The notes: generated by a model from the letters alone, not told the origin. A stretch of 64,000 bases of DNA from Dipteris shenzhenensis (GCA_047967505.1 CM106538.1), one strand, 5' to 3'. Shown: positions 12,201 to 24,554, counted from the first letter of the stretch. Made by a program: numbers and translations.

Positions 12201-12429
12201 ATTGGAAAGTATAGTCAGTGTCATGGCCTAGAGTGTGAAAAGAAAGATTACATAAACGTTCCCTTCTTTCCCACCTGAATGGAAGTATTATCGAACTTAT
12301 ACACAAAGGGAGAAACAAGAACTAAAATTTTCAAGGCCTTTGATTATGCTCAAACTTAAAAGATCTTTGCAAAGTCCTTAGGCCTTAGACTTCAATCTAA
12401 AATGGCAAGCTGGATCAAGCCAGAGTATC

Positions 12430-12890
12430 ACTACAACTACATGATGAGGAGTATTTCTAGGTGTTTGATGTGTTCCATCAGAGAAAACTTCTAATAGACC
12501 AAATTTTTACCATTTAAAGTTTAATTCCCCTTAGTACACCTACCTCAACCTAGGGTTCCATAAACCATCCTAGTTAATGAGTAGCAATTACAAAGAAGAT
12601 GGAGGCAAAGGGGCAACCTCACCTAATGGATCTCATGACTAGAAAGGGAGTTAATATGGCCCCATTAGTTCATAATTTGGCACTAATATTGGTTAGAAGT
12701 ATCTTAATCAAATTGACAAAGTTGGGACCAAGTGTTACGTCAGCCATAATCATGAAATCGTGAGGCTGCATTATGGTGAGGCAAGAAACCAAAGGGCTCA
12801 ATAGTGCTTGCATAAAAGGGAGCTTAGAGGGTTGCAGTATAGGAACAATATTAGACCTATGTAATAAAATGGAGTTCCTAAAGCATAGAT
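12430..12890 (-). mobile_element. LINE reverse-transcriptase fragment
   Basis: The minus strand from about 12880 reads DFMIMADVTLGPNFVNLIKI, then MRSIR*GCPFASIFFVIATH. This is the RT motif R-Q-G-C-P-L-A-S-x-L-F-V-I-A-T-H with a stop replacing the Gln, followed by LRGIKL. It faces the plus-strand LINE piece at 11.1-12.2 kb, so these are two different insertions or a rearranged one. Confidence 0.6.
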
Positions 12891-14310
12891 GTACTAAGGT
12901 CCATTATAGACCCATGGCACACAAATAGGCTCCTTGTGGCAAGCACTATGTTCAAGGGAGGACTCTAGAGAGAGCCACACACTCCTCATGTGAATACGAG
13001 GGGAAAGATAATGAAGATACATATAGAGTGGGGAACTGGAAGCTGCTTGGCTGGGAGTTGAACACTTTAAAGCCCTAATTTTATGGGAATGTATCAATGG
13101 TATAGAAGCTACATGTTGAGTCTTAGAGGATACCTTTTGTGGGAGCTAGTTTGTGTGGCAGGTGGTTGAGCATATCCATAATTCACAAAGGGAAAGATGA
13201 GGGTATTGGGTTTGACGCAATGGAAAGGAGACCCCAAACTTGAATATTGGCATAACCATGTTAGCAGACCATTGTTATACCGCTACCATAGAGCTTATTA
13301 GACTCTAGTGTGCATCACTTTCCTATGTATTGTATGAGTCCTTGGAGATTAGTCGCCGATTTGCTCACTATAGATACGTTTCTAGGAGATTGAGAGAGTG
13401 TTAAGCTACATAGCGCATCCCTCTTATAGCCACTTCAAATCCCATAGGAAAGAGGATTTGAATAAAATTTTGCAGAACTTGGTAGGCGAGGGATTGAAGG
13501 ATGAAGCAATGGCTACAAAGCTAGAGAAATGCTAGGCTATAAGTCGCACCTACTACCCATTGATTACAAAGCTCATTATTCTTCAAAGCCATAGTCTTTT
13601 GAATAATTCCCTCTTTTTAATTGATGTATCATTAAAGCTTCCAAGAGTAGCAATAAAGGACTAGATGGATGTGCGGTGTTTTCTTTGGGTGGGTTCTTAA
13701 TAAACTTTTGATTGCTAGGGCTATATAGGATCTCAATCAGATTGTCATACACTTTTTAATCTCTCGGTTTGATCCGTCAAACCAATTGCAACCTTTAAAG
13801 ATTTCATAGCAAGGAAGGCTCGTCATGCAAGCATGGGTTGATGTTCACTGATCTGTGCTTCAATAAAAACAATAATAAGGAAGAGACAAAATACATGGAA
13901 ATAGGTGAAAAGAAACATGCAACATCGACTTGCATACATAATAAAAGAAAAAACCAGAAGCTACGCCATCAAAGGTCTTTGGACCTTAAGGAGGCAAGAA
14001 ATCCACGTCATTCAAAGTCTTAACTTTGCCTTCCAAAAAGCCACATCACAATTTCTTTAACACCTCTCTCTTTACCAAGGTTACCTCTTCCTATCCAAGG
14101 TATCCCCAAGGTTCCCCAACCTTTTTAGTCTCGAGGATTTCAAATCAAAGGACTGATTAAATTTGACAATTTGGTGTGAGAGCGGAATCAAAAGGCAAGA
14201 TCATGAAGCAAACGAGCGAGTTGAGTAGTTTGGATTCAAATACCAAGACCTCTAACAAATAACACGAAAGTGGGCATCACATTTTTTCTCTCTATCATAA
14301 AGCTTTTTGC
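12891..14310. other. Unassigned DNA left of the gypsy element
   Basis: No gene is recognised. About 13040-13110 resembles 18255-18325, sharing ACACTTTRAAGCCC and TGGGAATGTATCA. That could mark paired ends of the gypsy element between them, or simply a shared dispersed repeat. A possible primer-site-like TTTGGTGTGAGAGC lies at about 14168. Confidence 0.3.
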
Positions 14311-14311
14311 T

Positions 14312-15977
14312 TTATACTATCTGGAAAATTCTCATTTTTGTAATGAGGAGTTTAGAGAGAGAGAAAATGATTATGGAAAGTGAGGAAAGAGTGAGGAATA
14401 AAACTGGTGAAAACCAAGGTGAGCTACTTAGTTGAATTCTCCCCTTCCTAAGATATTTAGCTAATTGTCTCTTGACCTCATGTTCTTTCATTTGACTAAG
14501 TCTATATGATAGTTTACAAATAGGGGTAGATCCGGGAATTATGTCTATCTTATGATCTACTTCTCTCTCAAGGGGCAAACTGTCATGCAAATTTGATGGA
14601 AAAACATCTTCAAATTCGACCATTAAATCAATGAAAGAAGATTTATACTTTTTAACAATATCAAGAGAAAGTTTACTCTTTTCAAATATAGAAGAAATAA
14701 AATCACCAATAAAAGTAAGCTCACAAAGATATATCTCGCATTCTTCTTGGTGTAGAAGTCGTTCCAATTTCATCGAACAAATAATGGGAGAGTTGGGTAC
14801 ATCATGTTCTCCTTGAATCCAAAAGATCATACCGTCTTTTTAAAAACTTTAGTTATTAAATAACCCCTCTACGAAGACTATACGACCATTCTCGACCAAG
14901 AACAACATCTATCCTATCGAGATGCATAATTTGAAAATAGAAGACGTCTTGATAGCCTTAAATGTCCACCTCTACACCATGAATCATGTTGTCCAAAACC
15001 TTTTTAACACTGCCCCTTGCAAAGAGACTACAAATTTATGGGCACTTGGACTCTCAGGCAGCTTCAATTTCTTAGCTAATGAATGGTTTAAGAAATTGTA
15101 TATAGCACTATTATCAACCATAATTCTTACTTTTTGTCCCTTAATTTTTCCATGCATCCTCATTAAATCATGAGGATCAAAAGTGGGTTGCCACATTGTC
15201 AATGATAGGCAACACATGTGGATACTATCCTCATAATAAACCTCTACCCCAAGGTACTTTTTAGTGCCTTTAAGTGGAAAAATTGCACCGCATGTACTCG
15301 TTTATGTGGAGGTTATTTGGGGCTTTAGCTCCACCTGTTTGTTTCTTGGGCAATTCTAAGCAGCATTATTTTTACCCAAATACTTAAAGCAAAGATTTTC
15401 CTACTTGGCCTTTTCATAATCCTCTTTTTTCAAAGGAGGATAACTTTGTGTTTGGTTTCTTGGGGGACTATTGAGAAACAACCTTCTTAAAGTGTGTCTT
15501 CCCTTTAAGATTGAGAAATTTATTGAAACTAGAAACAAAATTAGTTTGTTTTAAAGTTCCAATTCTAGATTTCCCTGTAGTATCATCATATGTTTGGGCA
15601 TACTTGATGGTCTCCTCAAAAGGTTTTGGAAAAATTCCTTGTCACCTCAACCTTATAGGTGTATTTTAAATCCCTCATGATACATCTGATCCAATCACAA
15701 ACAACCACTAGGTTGGTTTAGGCAACCACTGACCTGCATTGTATGTAGCATGTGTATGATATACTCGTCCAACTTCTTGCATCCCATGCACTTTCTACAG
15801 ATGTTCTTATTTCATATCAAGATGATCATGCATTGCTTCTACTTTGCATCTAACAATTGGAGCCATGTTCGTCCTTTTAATTGACAACATCTTCAACATT
15901 GTGCCACTTTTTCAAGAACGCTTTTATGGCATCCTTGTTCCTTTCTTTTTCTTCCCCATTGAGAAATTAGAAAGGAT
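14312..15977 (-). mobile_element. Ty3/gypsy gag-protease-RT start, inverted half
   Basis: On the minus strand, in element order: Gag remnants (about 15960-15400); a degraded zinc knuckle (CFKYLGKNNAA-NC, about 15400-15350); an aspartic protease-like stretch at 15160-15050 (GKIKGQKVRIMVDNSAIYNF, with DNSA for DSGA); and the RT N-terminus at about 14680-14415 (DVFPSNLHDSLPLEREVDHK, ICKLSYRLSQMKEHEV, SSPWFSPVLF). Homology stops after SPVLF at about 14415. The next residues expected in the RT family, (V)KKxDGxxRMCIDY, are found on the opposite strand from 15978, so this half is inverted relative to the rest of the element. Confidence 0.85.
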
Positions 15978-18260
15978 AGGGAAAAAAATGGTAATATGCG
16001 ATAGTACATAGATTACTGAGCTTTGAATGAAATCACAATAGAAAATAAGTATCCTATGTCTCGCATTGATGAGCCCTTTTATTCATTGTAAGAGGCAAAA
16101 TATTACACTAAAATTGACTTAAGATCACGATATCACCAAGTGTGAATTAAAAAAGAGGATGTCCCTAAGACATCATTTCGTACTAGGTACGAGAATTATT
16201 GATTTAGAGTAATTCCATTTGGTTTAACAAATGCTCCAATAACTTTTATGACACTTATGAACAATCTCTTAAGGCAAGCTTTAGAATAATTTGTTGTATT
16301 ATCATTCGATGATATCCTTTATGTGTAGTAAAAAGAGGAAAAAGCACATGGAACATTTAAGAAAAGTGTTCCAATTGTTATCAGAGGTAACTCTCTTTTT
16401 GCTAAAAAGTCCAACTCTAAATTCTTTGCAAAAGAAGTGAAGTACTTTTGGGACATATCATATCCCAAGATGGGACTCGTATGAATCCTGAAAAGGTAAG
16501 AGCCATGTTGGAACGACTTCATCCTACAAACCTACAAGAATTACATGTACTCTTGGGTGTGTTTGGATGTTATAGGAGATTCATCCAAGATTATGCTAAG
16601 ATTGTTATTCCAATGATGAATCAGCTTAATAAGGAGATAGGAAGCACCTTCATACGGGATGAATCTTAAGAGAAGAGTTTTGAGAAGTTGAAAGTGACTA
16701 TAGCATCAACTCCTATCTTAAAGGTAGTGGATTTCAATCGACTGATTGTGGTTGAAACAAACGGCAATGATTTTGCTATGGAAGCAATACTTTTACAAAA
16801 GGGATCGACCAGTGTCTTTTGAAGAAAAAAGTTAGACCATGCCTAACGAAATTACTTGGCATTTGAGAAGGAACTGTATGCTATAGTTCATACTTTGAAG
16901 AAAGGAAGACACTATTTGTATTGTGCCAAATTTGAATCATTCTTTATCAAGAAAGCATTAAGTGGATTTGCAATCAACCAGAGCTTAAAGAAAGAAAAGT
17001 AGTTTGATATCCAATTGATACATCGAAAGGGAAAAATTAATGTGATAGTAAATTCCCTAAGCCGAATGCAATGGTTAATGAATTGAGTTTTACCTAATTT
17101 TAAAATGATTTGCTGGAGTCCTTGAAAGAAAAATATGAGTTTTATCTTCACTATTCTGAAATATGAAAAGCAAGTAAAAGAAGGGATCCAATGAGTCAAG
17201 GAGCTTTCATTGAGGAGCCAAATGAAAAAGGTAACACGACACAAGTTGGCAGTAAAGGAATCAAGCGAAAAAAATATAATATTGAATATAGCTACCTACT
17301 CTACAAGGGTAGAGTATGCGTTCCGTGTTATAATGAGATTGGGTGCCGAATTCTTTTTACGTATCGTGATAAATCCGAGTACTAGATACCCAAGAATTCA
17401 AAAGACATGCGCTTCTAAAAGACAATTCTTTTGGCCTGAAAAGATAAAGATGTCCAAGACTATGTATTGAAGTGCAAAAAATGCCAAGTCAATAAGACTA
17501 AACACCTTAAGATAGGAGGTCTCCTACATCCATTGGAGATACCATGTGGCAAATGGAAAACTATCTCGATGATTTTATTGTTAGATTACCTAGGACACAA
17601 AGAATATACGACTCACTGTGAGTAATTGTGGATCAATTGACCAAGATGGCTCACTTTATTCCAACCAATGAAGAGGTTAAAACCCCAGAATTAGCTAGGC
17701 TATTTGTGGAGCATATCTATAGATTATATGGACTACCAACCGATATTGTTACTAACCAGAATAGCAAATTTAACGACCACTTTGGAAGGACTATGTTAAT
17801 GAGGTTAGAAACTTCTTTGAATACGAGTACTGCAGATCATCCATAGAGTGATGGTCAAACTGAAAGGGTCAATCAGGTCACTGAGGATATGCTTCGAGCA
17901 TATGCAAGTAAATGGCGAACTAATTGGAAATAGTATTGCCCACGTTAGAATTTACATATCACAGTGCCAAGCATTTAACTCTAGGTTTTAGTCCATTCAT
18001 GATGATATATGGATTTCAACCTAGAGCGCCAATTGCAGTGGGTCTTAAAAAGAGAAGATTCAAGCAGCCAAAGACTTTCTTGAGAAAATCTTAAATTAGC
18101 TAAAGATAGGCTCAACATAGAGCAAGAAGTTATTCAAACCCACACTGTAGAAGGTTGGAGTTTGAACTAATGAGACTTGGGATACCCGAATCTTCAGAAT
18201 CCTTAATGATAAGTAAATGTCCAAGGTGTCTCCTAGGTATTATGGACCACTGATAATGAG
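15978..18260 (+). mobile_element. Ty3/gypsy RT palm, RNase H and integrase, plus-strand half
   Basis: It starts KKNGNMR-YIDY-ALNEITIE, then KYPMSRIDEPF, AKYYTKIDLRSRYHQV, FGLTNAPITFMTLMNN and LSFDDIL (for FxDDIL) at about 16300. The RT end and RNase H start lie at 16448-16669 (MGHIISQDGTRMNPEKVRAM, CYRRFIQDYAK). The integrase core lies at 17610-17880 (DQLTKMAHFIPTNE, LYGLPTDIVTNQNSKFNDHF, HPxSDGQTERVNQ). The C-terminal integrase region follows, with SKVSPRYYGPL at about 18220. Many stops make it defective. It continues the RT that breaks off at 14415 on the minus strand. Confidence 0.88.
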
Positions 18261-18329
18261 TCCACTAGGTTAGGAGGTAAACACTTTGAAGCCCAAGCCC
18301 TCTTTTCGTGGGAATGTATCACCAAGGCT

Positions 18330-19130
18330 CATTTCTTGAAGATTTTGTCTCAAAAACTTATAGTCCAATCTGCCATAAGCTTAATCAAAATCCACCTTTA
18401 TGAGGAAAATGTCTTGCTAAGTATACTTGGCGTTATTCATAGACTTCCCACAAGTCAATTCTGACCTCTCAAAAAGGTCCCAACCAGTTTATCATGATAT
18501 GTAGATCTTTTTTATGGGGAGAAACGAGCTCTAAGAGACCGGTCAGGTGGGCATTTTGCACTATTTAAAAAAAAGAGGGGGTTGGAAGTTATTAACTTTC
18601 AACTTGCTTCTCGCAAACTTTAGGCAACATGGGTTGTCAAAGCCATTCTGAATCTTGAAGAGATGTCGATTGAGCTCCTATTCAGAAACTTTCAATGGGT
18701 CAGACCAGTTAGGGAAGACAGGTGGAAGAACCTCCCTATGCTAGCAGCTATATCAAAACCTGTACCTTGCACCACCAAAGGAAGCTCCTTATGGGCTCAA
18801 TTGTTCTGATATGAGCATGGTCATAGACTCTATATGGTTTTCAGCTATCTTCAAAATTGGTCAGCTTAGTAATGAGAGTGTTCCTCAGGCTTGGTTTTTT
18901 TTCAAAAATGGGTTGCAGGTATGGGGTCATCTATGGCATAAAGCTGCGCTTAAGTGTGAAAAATGATCAAACATTACACGGAATTTTGGGATTAATAATG
19001 GAGACAAGGAGCTTGTCTGTCAAAGGTTGAGTCTGTGGATAAGGAGTGATATATGAAGGGGATGATCCCAGCTCATTTTCAGTAAAGAATTCAGGTGAGC
19101 AGGCAGGAACCCGTTTCTCCCTATACCCAC
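18330..19130 (+). mobile_element. LINE ORF2 C-terminal fragment
   Basis: The plus strand reads VLLSILGVIHRLPTSQF, then FYGEKRALRDRSGGHFALFK, KKRGLEVINFQLASRKL, ATWVVKAILNLEEMSIELLF and RWKNLPMLAAISK. This is the region downstream of the RT palm in L1-type ORF2 (G-G-L-x-V-I-N/D-L...LLAKWV). It is truncated at both ends and ends before the BLOS2 gene. Confidence 0.75.
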
Positions 19131-19569
19131 ACCCAAAGACGATGCCATTGGGTTGATTAGAACTCTCAATGTGAAATGGCCTAGATCAAACTCCACATTC
19201 TCGAGGCATTAGCAGATTTCAAGACATATAGCATGTCAAAGAAAATGACAGTCCTTATGTGCTCATCTTGCACAAAGCTTGTTGGACAAACTCTAGGAGG
19301 TTTCTGTTTTTTTGGGAGGTTACCTCCCGGACTACCAATACGAATGTATTGGGAAGCCTTTTGGAGAGCAATGGTCTTTTCCCAGTTATATATGTATCTA
19401 TGCTTCAAGTACTTGCTGACAGAAAGGTAGAAGACATCTTGTAATATCCTTTCTATAATATATACATCACTCTTTTGCTCAAAGAGAAAAGAACAAATGG
19501 CTGAAGAGCTTAAAAACAGAAAATAACACCATTTCCATGAGCTACTAGTCATCAAGACATTGGAGGCAT

Positions 19570-20470
19570 TCAGTTCATTTGCTGCTCGTTATAAGCTGCC
19601 CTTAGCTTGGCTTCCAAAGCAACAGTGTGAGTATTCAACGTTGAAACTACAGCCTCAAGGTCACCGAGTTCTTGCTCAATCTCATCGATCTGTTCAGCAT
19701 ACTGTTGAACGCTATCATTCTTCAACTTCAGTCGCTCCACAAATACACGCAGACCTGCTGCAAAATCTCCAAATTCATTATACTCATCTGCTGTCCGCAG
19801 ATTCATTTTCTCAAGAAGTTCCAACACTGCATTGTTACCCTATGCACATGTAACAAAATAATCTGATCAGGAAACAACACCAATCTGATGGAAACACATA
19901 GCATGCTAATGCATGATAAAAAAAGTAACTTTTTTTTACTGGTGCAAAGAAAAAGCTTGACAGGAAGGAGTAAGTATCAATTGGATGAAATGCTGGCTTG
20001 GTCTGCTAGATTGACATCCTATGCTTGCATCATGTGGGATATAACATTTGTGTGATAAACCACCACATAAATGATAAACATAAGAAGATGGCAATCTGCC
20101 TATCTAAATCTCAAACTTGCTCTGAATTCGTACAATGTGATGAGAAAACAACAGGAAAATCCTATGAAAACAAGCAATCAAGAATAAAAAGCCTAGCATT
20201 TTAGCTACATTGTTAGTAACCAACCTGAAGCTGGGACTGAACAAGAGTAGTAACATTCACAAAAAGGGAACGAAGAGCTGTAGCAAGAGGGTCCTGCTGC
20301 TTGTGCTGTTCTTGTTCTTGCACTTGCTCTCGCTCTCGCTCTCGTTCTTGCTCTTGCTCTTGCTCTCGCTCTTGCACCGATGCCTGACTATTTGCAGATG
20401 CTTCTTGATGCTCTTGCAAGGTAATTATTGTAGAGGGTTCCAAATGGCTCTCTTGTGGTGTCTCCACCAT
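19570..20470 (-). CDS. BLOC1S2: BLOC-1 subunit 2 (BLOS2), two exons
   Basis: This gene encodes a homologue of BLOS2, a small coiled-coil subunit of the BLOC-1 complex, which acts in endosomal sorting; in plants BLOS proteins act in endosome-to-vacuole traffic. Exon 1 is 20470-20225 (82 codons, ATG at 20470). The donor CAG|GTTGGT and acceptor TGCATAG|GG bound a 385-bp phase-0 intron. Exon 2 is 19839-19570 (89 codons plus stop). The product is 171 aa. The N-terminus is variable, with a Glu/Gln/Arg repeat at about residues 33-55. The conserved domain starts ALRSLFVNVTTLVQSQLQ and continues GNNAVLELLEKMNLRTADEY, FAAGLRVFVERLK, with heptads to the C-terminus (EIEQELGDLEAVVSTL). Length and order match the family, with no disruption. 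It lies about 0.4 kb from a LINE remnant and is not clustered with related genes. Confidence 0.9.
19840..20224 (-). other. BLOS2 intron
   Basis: A 385-bp phase-0 intron with GT at 20224-20223 and AG at 19841-19840. It contains a run of T on plus (about 19929-19936). Removing it joins the conserved VQSQLQ and GNNAVLEL blocks of the family. Confidence 0.88.
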
Positions 20471-21936
20471 TTTGTAAGTATAAGAATGTTGTTACAAAGC
20501 TGCAAGAATAAAGGCTGTCAACAATCAGACCCACTCTGTCATTCCAGGTGCTATTTTCAAAAGGGATTACAGATAATGATAAATGATTCTGGGAAGCATA
20601 TCCTTCAAAAAGGAAGTTATATGCTCGTCTACTAGTAATACGCTACAGGAGTGTTGGCTACAGCACGCAACCTCCTCCTATTATTCTAACATTTAAATGA
20701 TTCTGAAATTCTTGCACTTGAGTTGATCGTATGGCGTAAAGATGTTCAAGGAAAAAAGGCATACTATTCAGAAGTATCTGCTTAAGTTTAAAAAGTGCCC
20801 CCCCGCTCAGTGAGGATCCTCCTCTTATTACTTTGTACAAGGAAGCTTGTTGATTGAGTATCTCCAAGTAGTCGGTGAGGACAACTGCTTCAGTGGCAGA
20901 GGAAATGTAAAATCCGGTTATACCAATACATATTCAATATTTTCCTGGATGTTTGGTATTTCCATATTTCCGTTGCTACGATAATGTTATTTTGTGCAAA
21001 CATTACTGACATTGTGTCAAGATTTCCTCTTTAGCAGGACTTTACCGACCATGATCTACAGCATAAGTTTGGAGAGTATACTCATATTTCAATGTGGACG
21101 TCAAACAATAGGGAGAAAGCCTACTCACTCTCTCTTTACTCACTAATAGCTGAACTGAAAGAATGATGCACTCAAACACAAGTGGAACTGTGGAGTGAGT
21201 GTGAGAATCTGAGGGAGGAATATAAAGGGGCTTGGGAGGAGGGAAATAATAACTGAATATCTGTCTACCCAATAGGACTAAATACATCTAAAAGAATAGG
21301 ACTGTATGCATGGAATAAACCTCACAGCAAAAGGAAAGGAAAGAATACTGAATAGAGGGAGATCCCTCACTGTAGAGCTGCAACTGAGGCCTGCTATGAG
21401 GCTGTTCCTATCTGCTGCTGTAACCAGACTGAACCGGACTGATGGAACCCGTGAAGAGGCGTGGAGAGGCTGCTGGTCTGCTGCTCCTGTCCTGCGCCTG
21501 AACTTGGCCTGAGGAACTACCCCTGGCTGAGTGCTAGAAGCCCTGAAGGATGGATGAAATGAAGGGCCAAGGGGCTGCCCTTATATATATCCCCCTTGGG
21601 CCCTAAACTGAGTCCCGACTGTATTGGCAGCACACTGAAGCTCCATAGGAGGACGAGGCTGACATATTGTAGAAGTGTTCAAGGGAGGTAGAAGGCAGCA
21701 CATGGAGGTGCCTATAGTCCACATCTAGGCAGCACATAGGCTGCTAGATGGTGGTACAGTGAGCACACCATTTTGTATTAGGGCTTGCTATTTTGTGCAG
21801 TCCATACTACACGTTTTAGTTGTTCACTAAATATTTCTCTATGACAGAGTGACATGTTTTTTGCATTGTGTGTACCCCAGGACAAGTCTTCCATTGCGGG
21901 GAGTTGGCTACAGCAAGTGGCTCTGTGTTTTTTTAT
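20471..21936. promoter_or_regulatory. BLOS2 upstream region, no gene recognised
   Basis: This region lies 5' of BLOS2 (minus). I see no ORF with a recognisable product. About 21565-21605 holds TATATATAT flanked by near-complementary arms (GGGCCAAGGGG and CCCCTTGGGCCC). In the minus direction it reads like a TATA promoter of an LTR or transcript. I cannot assign it to BLOS2, which is over 1 kb away, without transcript data. Confidence 0.35.
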
Positions 21937-21937
21937 A

Positions 21938-23080
21938 TGGTATCGGAGTCAAGGAAGTAAACCCTCTGCATCAGAGCTCTTAGCATTGTTGCCCAAAGAG
22001 AGCACCTTTGGCTTGAAAGAAAGGTGATCTCAACTCAGGATCACAGAATTTGAGATTGACTTCAACATCTGAAGGAGAGGTACCTTTGTGAGAAGAAAGG
22101 CGACCTTGATTCAGATAAGTGTGCCTTTGTCAAGGAGGGATTCCCGAGTCTGTATCGATTGCATCTTTGTCAAGTTCTTCATTCCAATGTCTTCACGGAT
22201 GCCTTTTCCGAACTTGAGAGAGGGGGCCAAACTGGACTAGGACAATTACCCAATCTGGAAGGTGAAGCTACACCACCACATGGTGGCAAGGAATGCGTGT
22301 GGAAGGTGATGATAGGAGAGAAGGTGAAACCCTAGGACACATTGGATGCAACGGGAAAGATAGTAAAACTTGTAGACCATAAGTAGAAGATTGGGTGGAA
22401 AAGAATGTTGAGGAACTGTCTATGATTATTAGAACGACAGCAGTTGCAGTGATCCCTCATATCCAGTTGGCAAAACAAGCATGGGACATCTTGAAGGACC
22501 TGCACAAGATGAACAACTCTATGAGGATCCTTACCCTCGAGAATCCATTGTTCACGATGAGGATGCAGGAGTAAGATGCTATGCATGACCACCTCACGAG
22601 AGTGAAGCTAGTCAGGGATAAACTGGTAGCAATCATTCACAAGGTGAACCTGGTCCAGTTGCCAATGCTCGTATTGAATATGTTACCAAAAAGCTTCAGA
22701 ACATTTGTGATCAGCATTACGACTTCAGAAAGGACAAAGCCACTCACTTTGGAGGATCTGGGGGACATGGTGGTACAGGAGGAGGCCAGGGCGAAGATCT
22801 ATGATGGAGAAGGTGGCAAGGACAAGATCTTTATTGCGCAAAGCAAGGTAGATGACAAGTCTGACGAGATGACGACAAGTCCTTTGGTGGTGGAGGCAAG
22901 AAGAAGAGATGCTTCTACTACCATGAATCTGAACACTCTGCGAGAGATTGCAAAAAGAAGGTACCGGATCAAAAGAGTCCAAGCAAGACTCAAAAGGAGT
23001 GGTAACAAATGTGGAAAAGAAAAGCTTTTCTTGGTGACAACTCCAAGTACGCAAATCCAAGTAAAACAATCTTGATGTCT
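21938..23080 (+). mobile_element. Copia 5' fragment: PBS-like site and gag with zinc knuckle
   Basis: TGGTATCGGAGTC at 21938-21950 is a slightly decayed initiator-Met-tRNA primer site. Gag is read from about 22370: DWVEKNVEELSMIIRTTAVA, IPHIQLAKQAWDILKDLHKM and, from 22581, DHLTRVKLVRDKLVAIIHKV with LPKSFRTFVISITTSERTKP (UBN2 domain). In another frame at about 22890-22960 is the zinc knuckle CFYYHESEHSARDC, which keeps CX2-X4-H-X4-C but has Tyr for the second Cys. Pol does not follow. It is the same family as the gag at 42.8-43.5 kb. Frameshifts indicate an inactive copy. Confidence 0.82.
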
Positions 23081-23822
23081 GAGACTGAGAGCTGGCAATT
23101 GAGCCAGAGGTACCCAGAACTTTTGTGAAGAGAGATGGCCATTGACCCAAAGGTACGAAGAACTTTTGTGAAGGTAGTTGCGCAAAAAACAAGGCTGACA
23201 CTACTAACATTGAGAAAGTGTCTTTGGAGGGGCTTCTAGGATGAGAGTCAAATGAGTGGACCCAGAGAACACTGAAGGTTGTTGTGCAATGTTCCACGTG
23301 AGTGCTGCAGGTGCCTCCGGGAGGTGCCCGCCTTGCTTTCTAGGCAAGCAACCAAATGAGTGGATCCAAGGGTATGTACATTCTCTATGCATTCATTCAG
23401 ACTTCAGCAAGTTGTTCCAGGTACAGTGTTTGCCTAGTTTTTCTCAAGTGGTGAGAGAATGCTAGACCAAGAGGAGCAGAATCTGCAGGCTCGAGGACTG
23501 AAGATCAAGGATGCCTTCAACTTGTTCCTAAGATGCATCGACAATTGGGTATAATCCCACGGTGGATTGATGAGAGATAGTGCTGGGATTTAGCAGTCAC
23601 CTCCCCACCTGTGATCCCAAATGAGGAGGACATGGGAGAGGAGGACATGTGCCAAGAAGGGGGGTCAAAGAGCAGCCATGTGAGCTGAATATGAGGACAC
23701 CCCTGGGATGGACTGAGAGAGGAATGCAGTAAGCAGAGGGCTGGCACAGGGGCAGCATGCAGGCGGTGGGCAGCAAGTACTGACTATATGGCTGGCAGTA
23801 TGGCTGTGACAGGCATTGTTAC
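23081..23822. other. Unassigned, possible decayed copia continuation
   Basis: The 700 bp after the copia zinc knuckle have no recognised protease or integrase. About 23094-23180 contains two diverged copies of GGTACSMAGAACTTTTGTGAAG, within a tandem duplication of about 55 bp. Confidence 0.35.
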
Positions 23823-24423
23823 CAGGGAATGGGAACGTTTCGGGAACGTGGGGGGTCTGAACGGGAACGTGTTGGGAAGAGGGAACGGGGGAACGGGAAT
23901 GCCACGTCATCAAATCACATGGAAACATAACAAAATATGCTAAGAGTAACCAGATGTAGCAGCTCTAAGCTTTCCATTTCAGCTTTCGACTTTCACAAAC
24001 ACAAAATCTGTAGAAACCTGAAATATACATCAACGCAAATTGCAATGTGCATTGTGCAATGGGCAATGTGCATAAACTTTAAAGCTTTAAGCCTTGAGGC
24101 CCGAGAGCTTAGAGAGGGAGCTGAGTGGGCTGAGTGCTTGAGAGAGGGGGCTGAGAGGCTGAGTGGAAGGGGGTGGAGAGTGGTTGGAGAGGGCTTAATG
24201 CCCCCCGTCGGCGCCAAAACGGTGCTCTCGTGCAGCCCTAAACCCGGAACACCAGAGATCCAGCATGGAATGCGTTCCGGCCGCATTCCTGGAACATTTG
24301 GGAACATTTCCTAGGCATTCCCACTTCTGGGAACGTTCCCAGGCGTTCCCAGACGTTCCCGCACTGCCATCCACCTGGGAACGGCGTTCCCACATTCCAG
24401 GAAGACGGAATGCTGTTCCCTAG
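23823..24423. mobile_element. hAT-like non-autonomous element (putative)
   Basis: The left end CAGGGAATGGGAACG and the right end CGGAATGCTGTTCCCTAG are imperfect inverted repeats, with hAT-style CAGGG/CCCTR termini. Both subterminal zones (23823-23905 and 24270-24420) are packed with GGGAACG/CGTTCCC motifs in opposite orientations, including the palindrome GGGAACGTTCCC. This is typical of transposase-binding subterminal repeats. It carries no transposase ORF. I could not see a convincing 8-bp target-site duplication. Confidence 0.5.
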
Positions 24424-24535
24424 TAAATAAGCCCAGGATGGTTGTGGTTGTCTTCCACACGCGATCTGGTCGGCAGATCTGCGGGACAACTGCTCTATAT
24501 AAAGGCCCATTGGCCGGCCGTGGGGGGCGGAAAGA

Positions 24536-24554
24536 GGGGGGGGGGGGGGGGGGG
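24536..24554. repeat. Poly-G run of 19
   Basis: Nineteen consecutive G lie on plus, about 45 bp downstream of a TATA-like CTATATAAAG (about 24494). This may be an LTR or other promoter end. Homopolymers like this are prone to assembly length error. Confidence 0.9.
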
